This document shows, piece by piece, positions 1 to 10,414 of a stretch of 64,000 nt of DNA. The stretch is from Megascapheus bottae (lineage: Eukaryota; Chordata; Mammalia; Rodentia; Geomyidae). Where the stretch lies: positions 124,001-188,000 of the forward strand of contig JANJXV010000153.1 of NCBI GenBank assembly GCA_024803745.1. The letters run 5' to 3'. Every line of letters begins with the position of its first letter. The stretch's first letter is position 1. Made by a program: the position numbers and the translations under genes. The notes under the pieces were generated by a model. The model ran no database searches, was not told the origin of the DNA, and worked only from the letters and a program-made list of their open reading frames with translations.

Positions 1-1120
1 TGATTTCACACAACTCCATTCTATGAATTCACACACCTCCATTCTGTGACTTCACACACCTCCATTCTATGAGTTCACACACCTCCATTCTGTGACTTCA
101 CCCACCTCCATTCTGAGTTCACACACCTCCATTCTGTGACTTCACACACCTTCATTCTGTGACTTTACACACCTCCATTCTATGACTTTACACACCTCCA
201 TTCTGTGACTTCATACACCTCCATTCTGTGACTTCACACACCTCCATTCTATGACTTCACACAACTCCATTGTGACTTCACACACCTCAATTCTTTGATT
301 TCACACACCTCCATTCTCACTTCACACACCTCCATTCTATGACTTCACACACCTCCCTTCTGACTTCACACAGCTCCATTCTGTGATTTCACAAAACTCC
401 ATTCTATGATTTGACACAACTCCATACTATGACATCACACACCTCCATCTATGACTTCACACACCTCCATTCTGAGTTCAAACACCTCCATTCTGTGACT
501 TCGCAGACCTCAATTCTGACTTCACACACCTCAATTGTATGACTTCACACACCTCCATTCTGTGACTTCACACACTTCCATTATGACGTCACACACCTCC
601 ATTCTAGGAGTTCACACATCTCCATTCTATGACTTCACACACCTGCATTCTGACTTCACACACCTCCATTCTATGACTTCACAGATCTCGAATCTGTGAC
701 TTCACTCACCTCCACTCTATGACTTCACACTCCTACATTCTATGACTTCCCACACCTCCTTTCTATGACTTCACCCAACCCCATTCTATGACTTCACACC
801 TCCATTCTGACTTCACACACCTCAATTCTGTGACTTCACACACCTTCATTCTGACTTCACACACCTCCATTCTATGTTTTCACACACCTCCATTCTATGA
901 CTTCACACACCTCCATTTTGTGACTGCACACACCTAAATTCTATGACTTCACACACCTACATTGTGACTTCACACACCTCCATTCTATGAGTTCACACAC
1001 CTCCATTCTGACTTCACACACCTCCATTCTATGACTTCACACACCTCCGTTCTGACTTCACACAGCTCCATTCTGTGACTTCACAAAACTCCATTCTGTG
1101 ATTTCACACACCTCCATACT

Positions 1121-1350
1121 ATGACTTCACACACCTCCATCTATGACTTCACACACCTCCATTCTGAGTTCACACACCTCCATTCTGTGACTTCACACAC
1201 TTCCATTATGACGTCACACACCTCCATTCTAGGAGTTCACACATCTCCATTCTATGACTTCACACACCTGCATTCTGACTTCACACACCTCCATTCTGTG
1301 ACTTCTCACACCTCCATTCTATGACTTCACACACTTCCATTGTGACGTCA
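1121..1350 (+). repeat. Marker segment with clustered TGACGTCA variants, recurring at 26,269, 31,190 and 43,990
   Basis: A segment of several 21- and 22-base units happens to stay open for 67 codons and reads as a degenerate Asp-Phe-Thr-His-Leu-His-Ser heptad. The same open frame occurs at 26,269-26,472, 31,190-31,393 and 43,990-44,193. These spacings (25,148; 4,921; 12,800) are simply the higher-order periods. I do not call it a gene: there is no recognisable domain, no splice context, and the composition is exactly that of the satellite read in one frame. It is useful as a landmark for the large duplications. Confidence 0.85.
1209..1216. promoter_or_regulatory. CRE-like palindrome TGACGTCA (one of many)
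   Basis: The common linker-core junction TGACTTCA differs by one base from the palindromic cAMP-response element TGACGTCA. That base has changed in a subset of units, giving perfect palindromes here and at, for example, 584-591, 1,343-1,350, 3,114-3,121, 4,120-4,127 and 11,636-11,643. The sequence match is exact. Binding by CREB/ATF proteins is known for this motif in general; use here is inference, and repeated amplification alone explains the copy number. Confidence 0.35.
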
Positions 1351-4300
1351 CACAACTCCATTCTATGTGTTCACACATCTCCATTCTATGATTTCACACA
1401 CCTCCATTCTGACTTCACACACCTCCATTCTATGACATGACAGACCTCGAATCTGTGACTTCACTCACCTCCACTCTATGACTTCACAATCCTCCATTCT
1501 ATGACTTCCCACACCTCCTTTCTATGACTTCACCCACCTCAGTCTCTGACTTCACACACCTCCATTCTGACTTCACACACCTCCATTCTGTGACTTCACA
1601 CACCTCCATTCTATGACTTCACACACCTCAATTCTATGACTTCACACACCTCCATTCTATGACTTCACACACCTCTATTCTTTGACTTCACACACCTCCA
1701 TTCTATGACTTCAAACACCTTCATTCTTGCTTCACAAACATCCATTCTGTGACTTCACACACCTCCTTTCTTTGACTTCACACACCTTCATTCTGACTTC
1801 ACACACCTCCATTCTCTGACTTCACACACCTCAATTCTGTGACTTGACACACCTCCATTCTGACTCACACACCTCCATTCTATGATTTCACACACCTCCA
1901 TTCTATGACTTCACACACCTCCATTCTGTAACTTCACACACCTCCATTCTGACTTCACACCCCTCCATTCTGACTTCACACACCTCCATTCTGACTTCAC
2001 ACGGCTCCATTCTATGAATTCACACACCTCCATTCTGTGACTTCACACACCTCCGTTTTGCCTTCACACACTTCCAATCTGTGACTTCACACACCTCCAT
2101 TCTGTGACTTCACACACCTCTGTTGTTTCACTTCACACACCTCCATTCTTTGACTTCACACACCGCCATTCCATGACTTCACAAACCTCCATTCTATGAG
2201 TTCACACACCTCCATTCTATGAGTTCACACACCTCCAATATGACTTCACACATCTCCATTCTATGACTTCACACACCTTCATTCTTACTTTAGAAACATC
2301 GATTCTCTGACTTCACACACCTCCATTCTATGACTTCACAAACCTCCATTCTGTGACTTCACACACCTCCATTCTGAGTTCACACACCTCCTTTCTATGA
2401 CTTCACACACTTCCATTCTATGACTTCACACACCTCCATTCTGTGGCTTCACACACCTACATTCTGATTTTACACACCTCCATTCTGTGACTTCACACAC
2501 CTCCATTCTGTGACTTCACACACCTCCATTCTGTGACTTCACACACCTCGATGCTATGACTTCACACACCTCCATTCTATGAATTAACACACCTCCATTC
2601 TGTGAGTTCACAAACCTCCATTCTATGAGTTCACACACCTTCATTCTGTGACTTCACACACCTCCATTCTGAGTTCACACACCTCCATTCTATGACTTCA
2701 CAAACCTCCATTCTGATTTCACAGACCTCCATTCTGTGACTTCACACACCTTCATTCTACGACTTCACAAACCTCCATTCTGACTTCACAGACCTCCATT
2801 CTATGACTTCACACATCTCCATTCTATGACTTCACTCACCTCCATTCTGACTTCACACACCTCCATTCTGACTTCACACACCTCAATTCTGTGACTTCCC
2901 ACACCTCCATTCTATGACTTCACACACTTCCATTCTGTGATTTCACACACCTACATTCTATGACTTCACACACCTCATTTCTGAGTTGACACACCTCCAT
3001 TCGGTGATTTCACACACCCCCAATCTGACTTCACACACCTCCATTCTGACTTCACACACCTCCATTGTATGACTTCACACACCTCCATTCTGTGACTTCA
3101 CACACTTCCATTATGACGTCACACACCTCCATTCTATGAGTTCACACTCCTCCATTCTATGACTTCCCACAGCTCCTTTCTATGACTTCACCCAACCCCA
3201 TTCTATGACTTCACACCTCCATTCTGACTTCACACACCTCCATTCTGTGACTTCACACACCTCCCTTCTATGACTTCACACACCTCCATTCTTTGACTTC
3301 ACAAACCTTCATTCTTACTTCAGAAACATCCATTCTCTGACTTCACACACCTCCATTCTATGACTTCACAAACCTCCATTCTGTGACTTCACACACCTCC
3401 ATTCTGAGTTCACACACCTACTATCCATGACTTCACACACTTCCATTCTATGACTTCACACACCTCCATTCTGTTGCTTCACACACCTACATTCTGAGTT
3501 CACACACCTCCATTCTGTGACTTCACACACCTGCATTCTCCGACTTCACACACCTCCATTCTATGACTTCAAACATCCATTTTGACTTCACACAACTCCA
3601 GTATATAACTTCAAACACCTCCATTCTGTGACTTCACACACCTCAATTCTGTGATTTCACACACCTTCATTCTGACTTCACACACCTCCATTCTATGTTT
3701 TCACACACCTCCATTCTATGACTTCACACACCTCCATTTTGTGACTTCACACACCTAAATTCTATGACTTCACACACCTACATTGTGACTTCACACACCT
3801 CCATTCTATGAGTTCACACACCTCCTTTCTGACTTCACACACCTCCATTTTATGACTTCACACACCTCCGCTCTGACTTCACACAGCTCCATTCTGTGAC
3901 TTCACAAAACTCCATTCTGTGAATTCACACACCTCCATACTATGACTTCACACACCTCCATCTATGACTTCACACACCTCCATTCTGAGTTCACACACCT
4001 CCATTCTGTGACTTCACACACCTCCATTCTGACTTCACACACCTTCATTTTATGACTTCACACACCTCCATTCTGTGACTTCTCACACCTCCATTCTATG
4101 ACTTCACACACTTCTATTGTGACGTCACACAAGTCCATTCTATGTGTTCACAAATCTCCATTCTATGATTTCACACACCTCCATTCTGACTTCACACACC
4201 TCCATTCTATGACATGACAGACCTCGAATCTGTGACTTCACTCACCTCCAATCTATGACTTCACACTCCTCCATTCTATGACTTCCCACACCTCCTTTCT

Positions 4301-7150
4301 ATGACTTCACCCACCTCAGTCTATGACTTCACACACCTCCATTCTGACTTCACACACCTCCATTCTGTGACTTCACACACCTCCATTCTATGACTTCACA
4401 CACCTCAATTCTATGACTTCACCGACCTCCATTCTATGACTTCACACACCTCCATTCTTTGACTTCACACACCTCCATTCTATGACTTCAAACACCTTCA
4501 TTCTTACTTCACAAACATCCATTCTGTGACTTCACACACCTCCTTTCTGTGACTTCACACACCTTCATTCTGACTTCACACACCTCCATTCTCTGACTTC
4601 ACACACCTCAATTCTTTGACTTGACACACCTCCATTCTGAATTCACACACCTCCATTCTATGATTTCACACACCTCCATTCTATGACTTCACACACCTCC
4701 ATTCTGTGACTTCACACACCTCCATTCTGACTTCACACCCCTCCATTCTGACTTCACACACCTCCATTCTGACTTCACACGGCTCCATTCTATGAATTCA
4801 CACACCTCCATTCTGTGACTTCACACACCTCCGTTTTGCCTTCACACACTTCCAATCTGTGACTTCACACACCTCCATTCTGTGACTTCACACACCTCTG
4901 TTGTTTCACTTCACACACCTCCATTCTATGAGTTGACACACCTCCATTCTATGAGTTCACACACCTCCAATTTGACTTCACCCGTCTCCATTCTATGACT
5001 TCACACACCTTCATTCTTACTTCAGAAACATACATTCTCTCAGTTCACACACCTCCATACTATGACTTCACAAACCTCCATTCTGTGACTTCACACACCT
5101 CCATTCTGAGTTCACACACCTCCTTTCTATGACTTCACACACTTCCATTCTATGACTTCACACACCTCCATTCTGTGGCTTCAAACACCTACATTCTGAG
5201 TTCACACACCTCCATTCTGTGACTTCACACACCTCCATTCTGTGACTTCACAGACCTCCATTCTGTGACTTCACACCCCTCGATCCTATGACTTCACACA
5301 CCTCCATTCTATGAATTAACACACCTCCATTCTGTGAGTTCACAAACCTCAATTCTATGACTTCACACACCTCCATTCTGTGACTTCACACACCTCCATT
5401 CTGACTTCACACACCTCAATTCTATGACTTCACACACCTCCATTCAATGATTTCACACACTTCCATTCTATGACTTCACACACCTCCATTCTGTGGCTTC
5501 ACACACCTACATTCTGAGTTCACACACCTCCATTCTGTGACTTAACACACCTCCATTCTGTGATTTCACACACCTACAATCTGACTTCACACACCTCCAT
5601 TCTATGACTTCACACACCTCCATTCGTTGACATCAAAAAACACCATTCTATGACTTCACACAACTCCATTTTGACTTCACACACCTCCATTCTATGAGAT
5701 CACACACCTCCATTCTATGACTTCAAACACCTTCATTCTTACTTCACAAACATCCATTCTGTGACTTCACACACCTACATTCTGTGACTTCACACACCTT
5801 CATTCTGACTTCACACACCTCCATTCTGTGACTTCACACACCTCAATTCTGTGACTTCACACACCTCCATTCTGACTTCACATACATCCATTCTATGATT
5901 TCACACACCTCCATTCTATGACTTCACACACCTCCATTCTGTGACTTCACACACCACCTTTTTGACTTCACACACCTCCATTCTGTGACTTCACACACCT
6001 TCGTTTTGCCATCACACACTTCCAATCTGTGACTTCACGCACCTCCATTCTGTGACTTCACACACCTCTATTGTTTCACTTCACACTTCTCCATTCTTTG
6101 ACTTCAAACACCGCCATTCCATGACTTCACAAACCTCCATTCTATGAGTTCACACACCTCCATTCTGTGGCTTCACACACCTCCATTCTGACTTCACACA
6201 CCTCCATTCTGTTACTTCACACACCTCCATTGTGTGACTTCACACACCTCGATCCTATGACTTCACACACCTCCATTCTGTGACTTCACACACCTCCATT
6301 CTGAGTTCACACACCTCCATTCTATGACTTCACAAACCCCCATTCTGAGTTCACACACCACCATTCTATGACTTCACACACTTCCATTCTATGACTTCAC
6401 ACACCTCCATTCTGTCTTCACACACCTCCATTCTGACTTCACACACCTCAATTCTTTATCTTCACACACCTCCATTCTATGATTTCACACACTACCATTC
6501 TATGACTTCACACACCTCCATTCTATGACTTCACACCCCTCATTTCTGAGTTGACACACCTCCATTCTGTGATTTCACACACCTCCAATCTGACTTTACT
6601 CACCTCCATTCTATGACTTCACACCCCTCCATTCGTTGACATCAAAAACAACCATTCCATGACTTCACACAACTCCATTGTGACTTCACACACCTCCATT
6701 CTATGAATTCACACACCTCCATTTTATGACTTCACACACCTCCATTCTATGACTTCACACACCTGCATTCTGTGACTTCACACACCTCCATGCTATGACT
6801 TCACAAACCTCCATTCTGACTTCACACACCTCCATTCTATGACTTCACACACCTCCGTTCTATGACTTCACTCACCTCCATTCTGACTTCACACACCTCC
6901 ATTCTGACTTCACACACCTCCATTCTATGAATTCACACACCTCCATTCTGTGGCTTCAAACACCTACATTCTGAGTTCACACACCTCCATTCTGTGACTT
7001 AACACACCTCCATTCTGTGATTTCACACACCTCCAATCTGACTTCACACACCTCCATTCTATGACTTCACTCACCTCCATTCGTTGACATCAAAAAACAC
7101 CATTCTATGAATTCACAAAACTCCATTTTGACTTCACACACCTCCATTCT

Positions 7151-7745
7151 GTGACTTCAAACACTTCCATTTTATGATTTCACACACCTCCATTCTATGA
7201 ATTCACACACCTCCATTCTTTGACTTCACACACCTCCATTCTATGAGTTCACACACCTCCATTCTGTGACTTCACCCACGTCCATTCTGAGTTCACACAC
7301 CTCCATTCTGTGACTTCAAACACCTTCATTCTGTGACTTTACACACCTCCATTCTATGACTTTACACACCTCCATTCTGTGACTTCATACACCTCCATTC
7401 TGTGACTTCACACACCTCCATTCTATGACTTCACACAACTCCATTGTGACTTCACACACCTCAATTCTTTGATTTCACACACCTCCATTCTCACTTCACA
7501 CACCTCCATTCTATGACTTCACACACCTCCCTTCTGACTTCACACAGCTCCATTCTGTGATTTCACAAAACTCCATTCTATGATTTGACACAACTCCATA
7601 CTATGACATCACACACCTCCATCTATGACTTCACACACCTCCATTCTGAGTTCAAACACCTCCATTCTGTGACTTCGCAGACCTCAATTCTGACTTCACA
7701 CACCTCAATTGTATGACTTCACACACCTCCATTCTGTGACTTCAC
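7151..7745 (+). repeat. Partial copy of the 1-571 segment
   Basis: From about 7,151 the array jumps back to sequence that matches the start of the window at an offset of 7,174. The shared run includes the TTTACACACC units, the CTTCATACACC unit and the rare TGATTTGACACAACTCC and TATGACATCAC units (431 matches 7,605). It leaves the match near 7,745, where CTTGGACTTC replaces the ATGACGTCAC unit. More substitutions separate this pair than separate 1-7,150 from its partner at 30 kb, which suggests an earlier event. Confidence 0.8.
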
Positions 7746-10084
7746 ACACCTCCATTCTTGGACTTCACACACCTCCATTCCATGACTTCACACACCTCAA
7801 TTCTATGAGTTCACACACCTCCATTCTATGAGTTCACACACCTCCATTTTGACTTCACACACCTCCATTCTGTGACTTCACAAAACTCCATTCTGTGATT
7901 ACACAAACCTCCATACTATGACTTCACACACCTCCATCTATGACTTCACACACCTCCATTCTGAGTTCACACACCTCCATTCTGTGACTACACACACCTC
8001 CATTCAGACTTCACACACCTTCATTTTATGACTTCACAAACATACATTCTGTGACTTCACACATCTCCTTTCTGTGACTTCACACACCTTCATTCTGACT
8101 TCATACACCTCCATTCTCTGACTTCACACACCTCAATTCTGTGACTTGACACACCTCCATTCTGACTTCACACACCTCCATTCTATGATTTCATACACCT
8201 CCATTCTATGACTTCACACACCTCCATTCTGTGACTTCACACACCTCCATTCTGACTTCACACCCATCCATTCGGACTTCACACACCTCCATTCTGACTT
8301 CACACAGCTCCAGTCTATAAATTCACACACCTCCATTCTGTGACTTCACACACCACCTTTTTGACTTCATACACATCCATTCTGTGACTTCACACACCTC
8401 CATTCTGTGACTTCACACACCTCCGTCTTGACTTCACACACTTCCAATCTGTGACTTCACACACCTCCATTCTGTGACTTCACACACCTCTATTGTTTCA
8501 CTTCACACACCTCCATTCTTTGACTTCACACCCCGCCATTCCATGACTTCACAAACCTCCATTCTATGAGTTCACACACCTCCATTCTATGAGTTCACAC
8601 ACCTCCAATTTGACTTCACACACCTCCATTCTATGACTTCAAACACCTTCATTCTTACTTCAGAAACATCCATTCTCTGACTTCACACACCTCCATTCTA
8701 TGACTTCACACACCTTTATTCTTACTTTAGAAACATCCATTCTATGACTTCACACACCTCCATTGTATGACTTCACAAACCTCTATTCTGTGACTTCACA
8801 CACCTCCATTCTGGGTTCACACACCTCAATTCTGTGACTTCACACATGTCCATTCTAACTTCACACACCTCCATTCTATGACTTCACACACTTCCATTCT
8901 ATGAGTTCACACACCTCCATTCGTTGACATCAAAAACCAACATTCTATGACTTCACACAAGTCCATTTTGACTTCACACACCTCCATTCTATGAGTTCAC
9001 ACACCTCCATTTTATGACTTCACACACCTCCATTCTATGACTTCACACACCTCAATTCTATGACTTCACACACCTCCATTCTATGAGTTCACACACCTCC
9101 ATTTTATGACTTCACACACCTCCATTCTATGACTTCACACACCTCCATTCTGTGATATCACACACCTCCAATCTCACTTCACACACCTCCATTCTGTGAC
9201 TTCACACACCTCCACTCTATGACTTCAAACACCTTCATTCTTACTTCACAAACATCCATTCTGTGACTTCACACACCTCCATTCTGTGACTTCACACACC
9301 TTCATTCTGACTTCAAACACCTCCAGTCTGTGACTTCATACACCTCAATTCTGTGACTTCACACACCTCCATTCTGACTTCACACACCTCCATTCTATGA
9401 CTTCACACACCTCCATTCTGTGACTTCACACACCTCCGTTTTGACTTCACACACTTCCATTCTGTGACTTCACACACCTCCATTCTGTGACTTCACCCAC
9501 CCCTATTGTTTCACTTCACCCACCTCCATTCTTTGACTTCACACACCTCCATTCCATGACTTCACACACCTCCATTCTATGAGTTAACACACCTCCATTC
9601 TATGAGTTCACACACCTCCAATTTGACTTCACACACCTCCATTCTATGACTTCACACACCTTCATTCTTACTTCAGAAACATCCATTCTCTGACTTCACA
9701 CACCTCCATTCTATGACTTCACAAACCTCCATTCTGTGACTTCACACACCTCCATTCTGAATTCACACACCTCCATTCTGTGACTTCACACACCTCCATT
9801 CTTCCTTCACACACCTCCATTCAATGACTTCACACACTTCCATTCTATGACTTCACACACCTCCATTCTGTGGCTTCACACACCTCCATTCTGAGTTCAC
9901 ACACCTCCATTCTGTGACTTCACACACCTCCATTCTGTGACTTCACACACCTCCTTTCTGTCACTTCACACACCTCGATCCTATGACTTCACACACCTCC
10001 ATTCTATGAATTCACACACCTCCATTCTATGACTTCACACACCTCCATTTTGACTTCACACCCTTCAATTCTGTGACTTCACAC
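7746..10084 (+). repeat. Diverged mosaic of array units without a near-identical partner in the window
   Basis: The unit variants are ones seen elsewhere, but I could not find a long near-identical partner. A diverged relative lies just beyond the LTR: the CTGGGTTCAC unit at 8,811 recurs at 10,691, both close to CACATGTCC and a CTTTAG-GAAACATCC or CTTTAGAAACATCC unit. Their spacing is 1,880 bases including the LTR, or about 1,556 without it. No gene is seen. Confidence 0.75.
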
Positions 10085-10090
10085 ACCTCC
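10085..10090. repeat. Left target-site duplication ACCTCC
   Basis: ACCTCC abuts the first base of the inserted sequence and is repeated at 10,409-10,414 on the other side. Removing the insert and one copy restores a normal satellite unit, CACACACCTCCATTCTGTGAC split by the insert. Because ACCTCC is part of every unit, exact limits (5 or 6 bases) are not fully certain, but clean restoration supports a transposition event. Confidence 0.75.
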
Positions 10091-10176
10091 TGTTGTGAGC
10101 CAGAGTGGAATCAAACTGTACCTTGGCTTGCATCAGACGTTGGCTTTGTTGTCTTATTGCTTTCTGGCCCTATTCT

Positions 10177-10184
10177 ATGCAAAT
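10177..10184 (+). promoter_or_regulatory. Octamer motif ATGCAAAT in the putative U3
   Basis: An exact match to the octamer bound by POU-domain (Oct) factors, lying about 80 bases upstream of the AATAAA signal, where LTR enhancers usually sit. Presence is direct; activity is inference from LTR biology. Confidence 0.45.
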
Positions 10185-10258
10185 GACCTGAGAATTACCA
10201 TATGAATGTAACATCTGGAGGTTCCTGGATCAGGAGGAGGGAAGAAGGGGGAGTGGAA

Positions 10259-10264
10259 AATAAA
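10259..10264 (+). promoter_or_regulatory. AATAAA polyadenylation signal (or TATA-like box) of the LTR
   Basis: An exact AATAAA within GGAAAATAAACAGG. In LTRs this marks the end of R, with cleavage 10-25 bases downstream and a GT/T-rich element beyond; a TGTGTCTGTCTCTC stretch begins near 10,314. No other clear TATA box is present, so the same A/T run could serve as the core promoter instead. I cannot decide between the two. Confidence 0.5.
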
Positions 10265-10408
10265 CAGGCACTCTCGGCAGTCTTTACCTGGACTGCGGAC
10301 ATCCCGGACCCTCTGTGTCTGTCTCTCTTCTCTTTCTTGCTAGTCCTTGCCCCCGATTTCAGGAACCCCAATCTGCGAACCGTGGTTTGCCGCCGGTTGG
10401 CCCCGGAA

Positions 10409-10414
10409 ACCTCC
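10409..10414. repeat. Right target-site duplication ACCTCC
   Basis: Second copy of the 6-base flank; the array resumes at once with ATTCTGTGAC. It pairs with 10,085-10,090. Confidence 0.75.

Larger units (their letters stand above)
1..7150 (+). repeat. Higher-order segment copy 1 (partner of 30,070-39,343)
   Basis: This block repeats at a fixed offset of 30,069 up to about position 4,042, and at an offset of 32,193 from there to 7,150. The change of 2,124 equals the extra duplication in the partner. Rare variants line up exactly, for example the TACTATGACATCAC unit near 425 with its partner near 30,494, and the CGTTGACATC unit at 5,625 with its partner at 37,818. Identity breaks at 7,151, where this copy has GTGAC and the partner has ATGAG. 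Only scattered substitutions separate the copies, so the duplication is young relative to unit-to-unit divergence. It shares CAGATCTCG near 682 and CACAATCCTCC near 1,486 with the 27,120-32,040 copy rather than with 22,199-27,119. Confidence 0.9.
1..10084. repeat. Tandem satellite/minisatellite array, left part (21/23-base units)
   Basis: Head-to-tail units with the core TTCACACACCTCCATTCT and a linker of ATGAC, GTGAC or ATGAG (23 bases) or GAC or GAG (21 bases). Common point variants are CCTTCATT, CCTCAATT, CTTCAAAC, GATTTCAC and GAATTCAC. No break in phase longer than a few bases is visible, and no gene or RNA is embedded. Stop codons recur because the linker contains TGA and because 23-base units shift the frame, so long open frames cannot form. 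The array enters from beyond the left edge. Function is unknown; arrays of this kind are usually subtelomeric, pericentromeric or interstitial heterochromatin, but nothing here fixes the location. Confidence 0.97.
10091..10408 (+). mobile_element. Probable solo LTR of an endogenous retrovirus (ERVK-like)
   Basis: A 318-base single-copy sequence unlike the satellite interrupts one unit. It begins TGTTGTGAGCC, as LTRs begin with TG. The order of signals fits U3-R-U5 on the + strand: octamer ATGCAAAT at 10,177-10,184, a purine-rich stretch at about 10,230-10,258, AATAAA at 10,259-10,264, and a pyrimidine-rich stretch at about 10,311-10,340. A 6-base flanking duplication is typical of ERVK/class II elements. 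There is no gag, pol, env or second LTR, so it would be a solo LTR left by LTR-LTR recombination. The odd point is the 3' end: GGAA rather than the expected CA, meaning mutation, slight truncation or a mis-set boundary. It is far richer in CpG than the array. Short open frames on both strands inside it have no recognisable product. The LTR family is not identified; a non-LTR origin is possible but less likely. Confidence 0.72.

Noticed and set aside
1121..1324. 67-codon open frame (also at 26,269, 31,190 and 43,990) with His/Ser/Thr heptads
   Set aside because: It is the satellite read through a run of 21- and 22-base units. Its recurrence follows the higher-order periods, and there is no domain or gene context.
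8711..8745. Telomere-like TTAG motifs (also near 10,604)
   Set aside because: Only isolated TTAG inside a variant unit; no TTAGGG repeats are seen.
10368..10372. CCAAT box in the LTR
   Set aside because: It lies downstream of the AATAAA signal, in the putative U5, so it is not in a promoter position.
10091..10408. IAP-type LTR assignment
   Set aside because: Only the first few bases resemble that family's start. The rest does not match what I recall of it, so the family is left open.
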